7,067 nt of DNA from Eubacteriales Family XIII. Incertae Sedis bacterium (GCA_031272745.1 JAISTF010000042.1:1-7067); one strand, 5' to 3'; shown: positions 1-6,291, counted from the first letter of the stretch. Notes: generated from the sequence alone by a model not told the origin. Made by a program: numbers and translations.

Positions 1-203
1 ATCGTGAAGGCGGCGGCGATGGCAAAGCCGCCGAAGCACGGCACCGGCTCCGTGTGCATGCGCCGGTCGTCGTCGGGGGCGTCGATGAGCCCGAGCTTTC
101 CGGCCAACAGGCGCGACACGGGCGTCAGCGCAAAGCTGACGAGCGCCGCGAGCAGCAGGCAGAGGACCGCCGCGATCTGGATTTCATGCGCCGTCAGAAT
201 CAC
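1..203 (-). CDS. TagO/WecA-type undecaprenyl-phosphate sugar-1-phosphate transferase (5' part only)
   Basis: The first 67 codons of a MraY/WecA-family (glycosyltransferase 4) membrane enzyme; the rest lies beyond position 1. Family members transfer a sugar-1-phosphate, usually GlcNAc-1-P, from a UDP-sugar to undecaprenyl phosphate at the cytoplasmic membrane, starting teichoic acid or other surface glycan synthesis. Visible are a hydrophobic N-terminal helix at about residues 9-29, then the family signature at residues 37-60: G-L-I-D-A-P, D-R-R-M-H, and P-V-P-C-F-G-G, close to the usual G-L-x-D-x-P...R-x-H...P-x-x-G-G. The start is GTG at 203-201. A stop codon (that of the dCMP deaminase) lies one codon upstream in the same frame, so no earlier start is possible, and AGGAGG lies 11 nt upstream, inside the deaminase gene. 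The gene follows the deaminase by 3 nt, so it is probably translationally coupled. In Bacillota this pair is often found near a UDP-GlcNAc 2-epimerase gene. The exact sugar substrate cannot be decided from this fragment. Confidence 0.85.
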   Translation of the reverse strand, partial: MILTAHEIQIAAVLCLLLAALVSFALTPVSRLLAGKLGLIDAPDDDRRMHTEPVPCFGGFAIAAAFT

Positions 204-206
204 GGG

Positions 207-668
207 TCAATCTTCCTCCTGCGCCCCGATGCAGACGATCTGCAAGCCGGCCTCATCGAGGATGCCCGTCGCGTACTCGTCGGGGTAGCCTTCCGCCACA
301 ATAATTTTTTCAATGCCCGCATTGATGATCATCTTCGCGCAGATGATGCACGGCTGATGCGTGATATAGATCGTCGACCCTTCGATGGAATGGCCGAAGG
401 TCGCGGCCTGGATGATGGCGTTTTGCTCGGCGTGGAGCGCGCGGCAGAGTTCGTGCCGCTCGCCCGACGGGATGCCGAGCTCTTCGCGCAGACAGCCGCC
501 GCGTTCCGCGCAGTGGTCGATGCCGCGCGGCGCGCCGTTGTAGCCCGTCGCGACGATGTGCTTGTCCTGCACGATCACGGCGCCGACTTGCCGCCGCATA
601 CAGGTCGACCGCTCCGCCGTCAGCTTCGCGATCCCCATGAAGTATTCGTCCCAGCTCGGTCTCTCCAT
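207..668 (-). CDS. dCMP (deoxycytidylate) deaminase
   Basis: A 153-residue zinc-dependent cytoplasmic deaminase that converts dCMP to dUMP, supplying substrate for thymidylate synthase. The catalytic zinc site is complete: H79-A80-E81, where His binds zinc and Glu shuttles the proton, and P106-C107-I-I-C110, which supplies the two Cys ligands. The T-G-Y-N-G-A-P-R-G stretch at 41-49 and the block C59-L-R-E-E-L-G-I-P-S-G-E-R-H-E-L-C-R-A-L-H-A-E are typical of the dCMP deaminase/ComEB branch rather than of cytidine or tRNA-adenosine deaminases. Length is normal for the family. The ATG at 668-666 has AAAGGAG 7 nt upstream (676-682) and lies 1 nt after the stop of the methyltransferase gene. It is the fifth gene of the overlapping run that starts with ligA. 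Members of this family are often regulated by dCTP and dTTP, which is family knowledge and not visible here. Confidence 0.95.
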   Translation of the reverse strand: MERPSWDEYFMGIAKLTAERSTCMRRQVGAVIVQDKHIVATGYNGAPRGIDHCAERGGCLREELGIPSGERHELCRALHAEQNAIIQAATFGHSIEGSTIYITHQPCIICAKMIINAGIEKIIVAEGYPDEYATGILDEAGLQIVCIGAQEED

Positions 669-669
669 C

Positions 670-1587
670 CTACTGCTCCTTTCCCGCGAGTTTCCCCAGC
701 GCTTCCACCATCTCCGGCGTGGTCCCGCAGCACCCGCCGGCCATGCGCACGCCCAGCGCGAGCACGTCTTTCATCTCCTCCGCGAAACGCGCCGGCGTCA
801 TGTCGTAGACCGTCGTCCCGTTTTCGGCGCGCGGCTGCCCCGCGTTCGGTTTCGCGAAGACCGGCAGGTCCCCCGCGGCCGCAAGCAGCTCCGGCAGGAT
901 GCGCGCCATGTCCAAAGGTCCGATCGAGCAGTTCATGCCGATGGCCGCCACGCCGAGGCCGCGCGCCTCTTCGCCGAACTGCGCGGGCGTCGCGCCCATG
1001 AACGAGTGGCCGCTTGCGTCAAACGTCATCGAACAGAGAACCGGCAGCGCCGTCTCGTTTTGCGCCGCCCATACCGCGTCCTTCAGCTCTTCGAGATCGC
1101 TCATCGTCTCGATGAAGACGAGGTCCGCGCCCTCCTCGGCGCCCACGCGCGCAAGCCGCGCAAACAACTCCCGCGCCCGCGCGTGGTCGAGCCCGTCCGT
1201 GAACCCGACGATTTCCCCGAGCGGCCCGATGTCCAACGCCACGAGCGCACGCGGCGCGGAACCGCCCTCCGCCTCTTCGTCCGCCACGCGCCGCGCGATG
1301 CGCAGCCCCGCGCGCCAGGCTTCCTCCGCGTCGTAGCCGTCCTTCGCCGTGTCCGCTTTCAAAAGCCCCGCGTTGAATGTGTTCGCTTTGAAGATGCGCG
1401 CGCCTGCGCGGATGCACCGCCGGTGGACGTCCGCGACTGCGTCGGGGAAGTCCAAGCTCGCCCTGTCCGTGCGCCCGCCGGGGGACACGGCGCCCGCCGC
1501 CATCAGCGACGTACCCATCGCGCAGTCGAGCAGCGCAAAGGCGCGCCCCGCGAACACGCGGCTTATGAATTCTTCGTTATTGACCAT
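670..1587 (-). CDS. homocysteine S-methyltransferase-family protein, single domain
   Basis: A 305-residue protein with the homocysteine-binding TIM-barrel fold of BHMT, MmuM and the N-terminal MetH module. The zinc ligands expected to bind homocysteine are present: C220 in G-M-N-C-S-I-G-P and C286-C287 in G-G-C-C-G-T-T. Other signatures are D21-C-A-M-G-T at the N terminus (usually D-G-A-M-G-T, so Gly is Cys here), A-N-T-F at 68-71, and I-E-T-M at 159-162. There is no pterin-binding, B12-binding or activation domain in the protein or next to it. It is therefore either a stand-alone methyltransferase using S-methylmethionine or AdoMet, or one half of a split methionine synthase whose corrinoid partner is elsewhere; the sequence does not decide. 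The ATG at 1587 has AAAGGAG 10 nt upstream (1598-1604), inside the preceding EAL gene, which it overlaps by 11 nt. Translational coupling is likely. Confidence 0.9.
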   Translation of the reverse strand: MVNNEEFISRVFAGRAFALLDCAMGTSLMAAGAVSPGGRTDRASLDFPDAVADVHRRCIRAGARIFKANTFNAGLLKADTAKDGYDAEEAWRAGLRIARRVADEEAEGGSAPRALVALDIGPLGEIVGFTDGLDHARARELFARLARVGAEEGADLVFIETMSDLEELKDAVWAAQNETALPVLCSMTFDASGHSFMGATPAQFGEEARGLGVAAIGMNCSIGPLDMARILPELLAAAGDLPVFAKPNAGQPRAENGTTVYDMTPARFAEEMKDVLALGVRMAGGCCGTTPEMVEALGKLAGKEQ

Positions 1588-3301
1588 GGGACAGTTGCTC
1601 CTTTACTGCATGCAGGAAGGCGTCCTGCTCCGTGAACCTGTGGACGTTGTCGGCGAGCTCGGCCGCGGTCAGCGGCTTCGCGAACAGGTAGCCCTGGAAA
1701 TAATCCGCGCCGGTGCGCAGCAGTTCGACCATCTGCTCCGGCGTCTCGACGCCTTCCGCGATCAGCGACATGTCGGCCGCGCGCGCGATTTCGACAAGGA
1801 TTTTCAGCAGGAATTGCTGATAGCCGTCGTAGGCGATGTTGTCGATGAATTGCTTCTCGGTTTTGAGGATGCTGACGGGCAGGTTGCGCAGGTTGTTGAA
1901 ATTGGAGTAGCCGGTGCCGAAGTCCTCGAGCGCGAGTTTCACCTCGAGCGATTTCAGGCGCTCGACCGTCGTGTGCGGGTAGCCGCCGTCCGTGAACTGC
2001 TCGCTTTCCGCGATTTCGAGCGAGAGGCCCGACGGCGGGAAGCCGTGGCGTTGCAGGGAGAGGAGCAGGCTTTCGATGAGCGTCTCGTCGGCCATCTGCG
2101 ACGGCGAGAGGTTCACGTCGAGGATGAAGCCGGGGATCTCGTGCAGGCGCAGGTCCGCGCAGATGCCGATGGCGGTGTCGAGCACCCAGTTGCCGAGCTT
2201 GTTGATGACGCCGATCTGCTCGGCGATGCGGATGAAGACGAGCGGCGGGACGCGGCCGAACGCGGGGCTGTCCCAGCGGCACAGCGCCTCGACGCCGACC
2301 CACATCTCGCGCGCGGGGTCGATGATCGGCTGGAAGTAGACCTCGAAGCCCTTCATCCCGTCCTGCACGCAGTCCTTGAGGCTGACCTCCATCGCGAGGT
2401 CGCGCTTGATGACCTCGTCCATGTCCTGGTCGTAAACGGCGACGGCGCCGGTCTCCTTCGCGATGTCGAGCGTGCGGTCCGTGATGGACAGGATGTCGGC
2501 CGGCGAGCCGAGGCCGAGCCGCCCGTCGACGACGCAGATCGCGATGTTGCACGACAGCGTCGTCGTGCCGCCGCCCGGGACCGGCACTTCCCACGGCTCG
2601 CGGAACCGCTCCTGCAAGCGGTCGGCGAGCCCGCACGCGCTCATCATGTCCGCGTCGTCAAACAGCAGGACAAACTCGTCGCTGTCCACGCGGTAAATCT
2701 CGTAATTGTGAAGGTCGAAACTCCGGATCCACGCCACGACCGTTTCAAGCAGGCCGTCGACGAGCGCGCGCCCGTAGGCGTCGTTGATGTAGCGCAGCGA
2801 ATCATAGTCGAAGGCGATGAGGCAATAATCATTGTCCTGCCGCGCCGCGAGGTCGCGCTCGATTTTCGCGCGGTTGGGGATGTTCATGCGGCTATCGTAG
2901 TAGGCGAGGCGCGTGAGTTCGTCGCGCAGCAGCATCTCGCTCGAAATGTCGACGAAGGTCATGAGGCGCGCGGGGCGCCCGTCGTCCCAGACGATCTCCT
3001 GCCCCGACCATTTCCCCCAGATGCCGAGCGTCGGGTGGAAAGCCTCGACGGTGCGCGGGCCGGCACCTTCGCCGTCCGGACCCGCCGCGGTGCGCGGGCA
3101 AAACGGGCAGCGCCCGTCGGCCGTGGAAAACTCCCAGCAGGGGCGGCCTTCCATGCGCGCGCGGTCGACGCCGAGATTGCGCGCATAATAATCGCCGACC
3201 ATGAGCAGCTCGTCCGTCCCGTCGTCGACGACGTAGGTGTACACGGACAGCGAATCGAGGAAGCGCCGGAAATCGTCTTTCGATGCGATGGGCTCAGGCA
3301 A
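1577..3301 (-). CDS. PAS-GGDEF(degenerate)-EAL protein, probable cyclic-di-GMP phosphodiesterase
   Basis: A 574-residue soluble signalling protein with no membrane segment. Residues about 10-125 form a PAS-like sensor domain with C55, C65 and C68 (C-P-F-C-P at 65-69). Residues about 130-295 are a GGDEF domain that keeps F-D-Y-D (164-167) and I-N-D-A-Y-G but reads D206-S-D-E-F210 where G-G-D-E-F is expected, so cyclase activity is doubtful. Residues about 300-560 are an EAL domain: E338-A-L-C-R, N397, E429, E-D-F-G-T-G (459-464), K480-T-E482, A-E-G-V-E-T (515-520) and Q536. Most catalytic and metal positions are intact, with Asp-to-Glu changes at 459 and 482. The likely role is hydrolysis of c-di-GMP to pGpG, with the GGDEF part perhaps binding GTP as a regulator. 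The TTG start at 3301 is chosen because AAGGAGG lies 6 nt upstream; the codons before it are Arg-rich and lie over truA. The gene overlaps truA by 8 nt and the methyltransferase gene by 11 nt. Confidence 0.9.
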   Translation of the reverse strand: MPEPIASKDDFRRFLDSLSVYTYVVDDGTDELLMVGDYYARNLGVDRARMEGRPCWEFSTADGRCPFCPRTAAGPDGEGAGPRTVEAFHPTLGIWGKWSGQEIVWDDGRPARLMTFVDISSEMLLRDELTRLAYYDSRMNIPNRAKIERDLAARQDNDYCLIAFDYDSLRYINDAYGRALVDGLLETVVAWIRSFDLHNYEIYRVDSDEFVLLFDDADMMSACGLADRLQERFREPWEVPVPGGGTTTLSCNIAICVVDGRLGLGSPADILSITDRTLDIAKETGAVAVYDQDMDEVIKRDLAMEVSLKDCVQDGMKGFEVYFQPIIDPAREMWVGVEALCRWDSPAFGRVPPLVFIRIAEQIGVINKLGNWVLDTAIGICADLRLHEIPGFILDVNLSPSQMADETLIESLLLSLQRHGFPPSGLSLEIAESEQFTDGGYPHTTVERLKSLEVKLALEDFGTGYSNFNNLRNLPVSILKTEKQFIDNIAYDGYQQFLLKILVEIARAADMSLIAEGVETPEQMVELLRTGADYFQGYLFAKPLTAAELADNVHRFTEQDAFLHAVKEQLSHGQ

Positions 3302-4064
3302 AGAAGACCTCCTTGAGATACAGGCCCTGCGGCGGCGCCGTGTGCCCCGCGTTCCGCCGGTCCCCCGACGCAAGGACGCGCGCCGCGTCTTCGGGCGCCC
3401 GCCGACCGAGGCCGGTCTCGACGAGCGTCCCCACGAGGATGCGCACCATATTGTAGAGGAATCCGTCTCCCGTGATTTCGATGTCGATGTTGTTTCCTTC
3501 CTTTATAATAACAATGTCGCGAACCGTCCGTACCGTCGACTCGCGCGGCGTTCCGCCCGCCGCCTGAAACGCGGCGAAGTCGTGCGTGCCCGTGAGAAAC
3601 CGTGCCGCCGCTTCCATCTTACCGACATCCGGCGTTTCTTGCAACCAGTAAAAATAGTTCCGCAGGAACAAATCCCGAAACACGCGTCCGTTCATCGTAG
3701 GGGCGGCAGAGCCGTCGGAAATCCCTATCCTATATAGATACGTCTTCCCCGTAGCATCGAACCGCGCGTGAAACGCCGCCGGCACCTCTTCCGCCGCGAG
3801 CACGCGGATGTCTTCAAGCAAATTGTTCACCGCGACGGGAATCCGCTCCGCCGGAATGCCATACTCCCCCGCAAACGACGCCCGCTGCCCGAGCGCGTGC
3901 ACCCCCGCGTCCGTCCGCGACGTGCCGTTCAGCAAAATCTCCGTGCCCGTGACGTGCGCGAGCACGCGCTCGAGCTCGCCCTGCACCGTGCGACGCTCCG
4001 GCTGCCGCTGCCACCCGGAAAACCCCGTCCCGTCATATGCAATGGTCAAGAGCACATTCCGCAT
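3294..4064 (-). CDS. truA: tRNA pseudouridine(38-40) synthase TruA
   Basis: A 256-residue TruA that isomerises uridines 38-40 of the tRNA anticodon arm to pseudouridine. The catalytic Asp is D52 in G-T-S-R-T-D-A-G-V-H-A (48-57). Other family blocks are A-Y-D-G-T-G-F-S-G-W-Q-R at 9-20, F-H-A-R-F-D-A at 98-104, G-T-H-D-F-A-A-F at 159-166, G-F-L-Y-N-M-V-R at 201-208 and P-P-Q-G-L-Y-L at 244-250. Length is close to the usual 245-270. The ATG at 4064 is chosen because the family N terminus begins there; the open frame runs further upstream only as Gly/Arg-rich translation opposite ligA codons. Its Shine-Dalgarno is poor (GAGGG only 3 nt away). With a 19-nt overlap with ligA, initiation is probably coupled to ligA termination. 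Residues about 113-131 look longer than usual and use AT-rich or rare codons such as AGG, ATA and CTA nearby; see findings. Confidence 0.95.
   Translation of the reverse strand: MRNVLLTIAYDGTGFSGWQRQPERRTVQGELERVLAHVTGTEILLNGTSRTDAGVHALGQRASFAGEYGIPAERIPVAVNNLLEDIRVLAAEEVPAAFHARFDATGKTYLYRIGISDGSAAPTMNGRVFRDLFLRNYFYWLQETPDVGKMEAAARFLTGTHDFAAFQAAGGTPRESTVRTVRDIVIIKEGNNIDIEITGDGFLYNMVRILVGTLVETGLGRRAPEDAARVLASGDRRNAGHTAPPQGLYLKEVFFA
3308..3314 (-). promoter_or_regulatory. strong Shine-Dalgarno for the EAL gene, fixing a TTG start
   Basis: AAGGAGG (followed by T) on the minus strand sits 6 nt before the TTG at 3301-3299, inside the end of truA. It is the best ribosome binding site in the window. 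It supports a TTG start giving 574 residues rather than the upstream in-frame ATG at 3373, which would add 24 mostly Arg, Gly and Thr residues without a binding site. Confidence 0.85.
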
Positions 4065-6100
4065 AATCCCTCGAACTCTGCCTCGGTAATCACCGCGACC
4101 CCCAGCTCCTTCGCCTTCTTGTTTTTGCTTGACGTCGACGCCGCGTCGTTGTTGATCAAAAAATCCGTCTTCGCGCTGACCGCCGACGCCACCTTCCCGC
4201 CGAGAGACTCGATCCGCTCCTTCAGCGCGTCGCGGTTCTCGTAGCCTTCGAGCGACCCCGTAATGACAAACGTCTTGCCCGCGACGGCGCTCCCCGCCGC
4301 GGCCTCGGCCTGCGCGGCCGCCAAAGGCTTCTCGTCCTTGAACCGCACCTCGCCCAGGAGGTCGTCCACGACGCGTCGGTTCTTCGGGTCGGCAAACCAC
4401 GCCGCGTAGCGCTCCGCGATGACGGGCCCGACGCCGTCCACGCCGGACAAATCAAATTCGTCCGCTTCCATCATCCGCTTCCAGTCGTAGCCGAACTCCC
4501 TTGCGATTTCCTTCGCGGTCGCGGACCCGACCTCGGGCACGCCAAGGGCCGTGAGCAGGCGGGCGCACGTCACCTCGCGCGCCGCCTCGATGGCGGCCGT
4601 CAGATTCTCGTAGGATTTTTCTCCGAAGCCGTCCATCGCGACGATGGCGTCCCTGTGCGCCTTCAAGCGAAAGACGTCGGCGAGCTCGTGCAGGAAGCCG
4701 GCCGCGATGAATTTCTCCAACGTCTGTTCCGACAACCCCTCGATGTTCAGCGCGGGCCGCGAAACAAAATGCGCGAAGGCCTTGAGGTGGCGGGCAGGGC
4801 AGTCGTTATTCGTGCAGTGCAGGGTTTTGACGATTTCCGCGTCCTTGATTTCGGTCGGGGCGCCGCAGACGGGGCAGGCCGAGGGCGGGCGGGCGGTGCC
4901 GCTGCGCGTGAGGTTTTCGGAAATTTGCGGGATGATCATGTTGGCCTTGTAGACCTTGAGGCGGTCGCCGATGCCGAGCGCGAGCTCCTCGAGGATGCTC
5001 ACGTTGTGGACGCTCGCGCGGGAGACGGTCGTGCCTTCGAGCGGCACGGGGTCGAAGACGGCGATGGGGTTGATGAGGCCCGTGCGCGACGCGGACCACT
5101 CGATCTCGCGCAGCGTCGTCTCGGCCTCTTCGTCGGCCCATTTGAAGGCGATGGCGTCGCGCGGGTATTTCGCGGTCGCGCCGAGCGACGCGCTGTAAGC
5201 CAGATCGTCGTATTCGAGCACGAGCCCGTCGACGGGCAGGTCGAAGGGCGCATCGGGGATGGCGGGCTGCGCAAAAAGCGTGAGCTGCGCGGAAGGGGAG
5301 AGGGCGTCGTCGGCCGCTTTTTGCCCCTTGGCGCGCGCCGTGAAGCGGTCGATCTCCGCGCGCAGCGAGGCCGCGTCCACGGGCGCGTACTCGACCGTTT
5401 CAAAGCCCTGTGCTTGGAGAAATTCAAACTGCTCGATCCTGGTTGCGTGCGCGTCCGGCCCGCCGACGAGCGCGAAGGCGTAAAACCGCACGCGGCGCTT
5501 CGCCGTGATGCCCGCGTCGAGCTGGCGCACGCTGCCGCTCACGAGGTTGCGCGGGTTTTTGAACACCGCATCCGCGTCGCCGATCTCCTCGTTGACCTTC
5601 TCGAAATCCGGATACGTGATGACAGCCTCGCCGCGCAAGGCGAGCGGACCCTTGTACGGAATGGCCTGCGGCAGGTTGCGGAAGGCGCGCGCGTTGTTTG
5701 TCACGACCTCGCCGACGGCGCCGTTGCCGCGCGTCACGGCCGACGCGAGCGCGCCGTCCTCATAGGTGAGCGCGACCGTCAGCCCGTCGAGCTTGTACGA
5801 CAGCACCGCGCGCCGGTCCCCGAGCCAGTCCAACAGGTCGTCCACGCTCTTCGTCTTGTTGAGCGAAAGCATCGGCGCGGGGTGCGCCCGTTTCGCGAGC
5901 GCCGAGCTGACCTCGTACCCGACCTTCTGCGTCGGGCTCCCCGCCAGCATGACTCCGCTTGCCGCCTCGAGCGCGGCCAGCTCGTCATACAGCCGGTCGT
6001 ACTCAATGTTCGGCATGACCTCGCGGTCCCCGTCATAATAGGCCCGCGCCGCCTCGCCCAGCACCGCCGTCAATTCCCGCTGCCGCTCCATCGTCTCCAT
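4046..6100 (-). CDS. ligA: NAD+-dependent DNA ligase LigA
   Basis: A 684-residue bacterial DNA ligase that seals nicks during replication and repair using NAD+. Domains in order: the N-terminal NMN-binding Ia region with A-Y-Y-D-G-D and Y-D-R-L-Y-D-E-L (about 1-60); the adenylation domain with P-M-L-S-L (76-80), catalytic K103 in K-L-D-G and R-G-E-A-V (156-160); the OB fold (about 325-400); a Cys4 zinc finger C409, C412, C429, C434; helix-hairpin-helix repeats (about 440-590); and a BRCT domain (about 605-680). The protein is full length. The adenylation motifs are the divergent type remembered from clostridial LigA: S-Y-K-L-D-G, T-R-G-N-G and G-E-V-V-T instead of E-P-K-x-D-G, T-R-G-D-G and G-E-D-V-T. 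Residues about 258-284 are an apparent insertion containing Q-L-T-L-F. The ATG at 6100 is preferred over the in-frame ATG at 6136, which lies upstream of the promoter -10 box and has no ribosome binding site. It heads the operon and overlaps truA by 19 nt. Confidence 0.96.
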   Translation of the reverse strand: METMERQRELTAVLGEAARAYYDGDREVMPNIEYDRLYDELAALEAASGVMLAGSPTQKVGYEVSSALAKRAHPAPMLSLNKTKSVDDLLDWLGDRRAVLSYKLDGLTVALTYEDGALASAVTRGNGAVGEVVTNNARAFRNLPQAIPYKGPLALRGEAVITYPDFEKVNEEIGDADAVFKNPRNLVSGSVRQLDAGITAKRRVRFYAFALVGGPDAHATRIEQFEFLQAQGFETVEYAPVDAASLRAEIDRFTARAKGQKAADDALSPSAQLTLFAQPAIPDAPFDLPVDGLVLEYDDLAYSASLGATAKYPRDAIAFKWADEEAETTLREIEWSASRTGLINPIAVFDPVPLEGTTVSRASVHNVSILEELALGIGDRLKVYKANMIIPQISENLTRSGTARPPSACPVCGAPTEIKDAEIVKTLHCTNNDCPARHLKAFAHFVSRPALNIEGLSEQTLEKFIAAGFLHELADVFRLKAHRDAIVAMDGFGEKSYENLTAAIEAAREVTCARLLTALGVPEVGSATAKEIAREFGYDWKRMMEADEFDLSGVDGVGPVIAERYAAWFADPKNRRVVDDLLGEVRFKDEKPLAAAQAEAAAGSAVAGKTFVITGSLEGYENRDALKERIESLGGKVASAVSAKTDFLINNDAASTSSKNKKAKELGVAVITEAEFEGLCGMCS

Positions 6101-6106
6101 AGGAAT

Positions 6107-6115
6107 AGTATAGCA
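6107..6115 (-). promoter_or_regulatory. extended -10 promoter of the ligA operon, predicted leaderless
   Basis: The minus strand reads TGC-TATACT (TGN extended -10 plus -10 hexamer), then 6 nt, ATTCCT, then the ATG at 6100. With usual -10 to start-site spacing, transcription would begin at or next to the A of the ATG, and no Shine-Dalgarno is present. No good -35 is seen at 16-18 nt spacing (TGCTCC at 17 nt), which fits an extended -10 promoter. The same element at the same distance precedes the glycosylase gene, which strengthens the call. Confidence 0.65.
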
Positions 6116-6127
6116 GAAGTCGCCGAT

Positions 6128-6174
6128 ACGGAGCATCCGCTGCCGCCGCCCCCCTGTCGCCGTGACGGAGCATC
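6128..6174. repeat. ACGGAGCATC direct repeat pair, period 37
   Basis: Exact 10-mer copies lie at 6128-6137 and 6165-6174, each followed by imperfect C-rich sequence (TGCCGCC then a run of C). The copy nearer ligA covers the position where a -35 box for the ligA promoter would lie. Confidence 0.6.
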
Positions 6175-6179
6175 TGCCG

Positions 6180-6189
6180 CCCCCCCCCC
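6180..6189. repeat. C10 homopolymer tract
   Basis: Ten consecutive C on the plus strand, about 80 bp upstream of the ligA ATG and outside any gene. Such tracts can vary in length by slippage, but this one is in neither a coding frame nor a promoter spacer. Confidence 0.8.
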
Positions 6190-6260
6190 GTGCTCAAAAA
6201 ATGCGGAAATATACCTTTCCAAGGACGCAACCCCGCCTCGTGCGGTATGTTTTATCAACA

Positions 6261-6291
6261 ATCCGGAAGATTCTCCGCGATTCATCCGGAA
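6261..6291. repeat. ATCCGGAA direct repeat pair with palindromic core
   Basis: ATCCGGAA occurs at 6261-6268 and 6284-6291, a 23-bp period close to two helical turns. Each copy contains the palindrome TCCGGA. This could be a pair of protein-binding sites in the AT-richer intergenic segment, or chance. Confidence 0.4.

Noticed and set aside
1349..3316. A 655-codon open frame on the plus strand opposite the EAL gene, plus others at 54-1001 and 556-1635
   Set aside because: Their translations are Arg/Ala/Asp-rich with no domain signature and lie opposite well-supported genes; long antisense frames are expected in GC-rich coding DNA.
3302..3373. ATG start at 3373 for the EAL protein
   Set aside because: It adds an Arg/Gly/Thr-rich tail with no ribosome binding site, while TTG 3301 has AAGGAGG at 6 nt.
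4065..4400. Longer TruA reading from 4400
   Set aside because: The extra 112 residues are Gly/Arg-rich translation opposite the LigA BRCT codons; the family N terminus starts at 4064.
6101..6136. Longer ligA start at ATG 6136, adding 12 residues
   Set aside because: The extension would be translated through the -10 box, has no ribosome binding site, and the family N terminus fits the ATG at 6100.
6180..6189. C10 tract as a phase-variation switch for ligA
   Set aside because: It is about 80 bp from the start, not in a promoter spacer or reading frame, and varying an essential ligase makes little sense.
6195..6217. Rho-independent terminator after the glycosylase gene
   Set aside because: The stem is only 5 bp (GGAAA/TTTCC) and not GC-rich, although a T6 run follows; too weak to list as a terminator.
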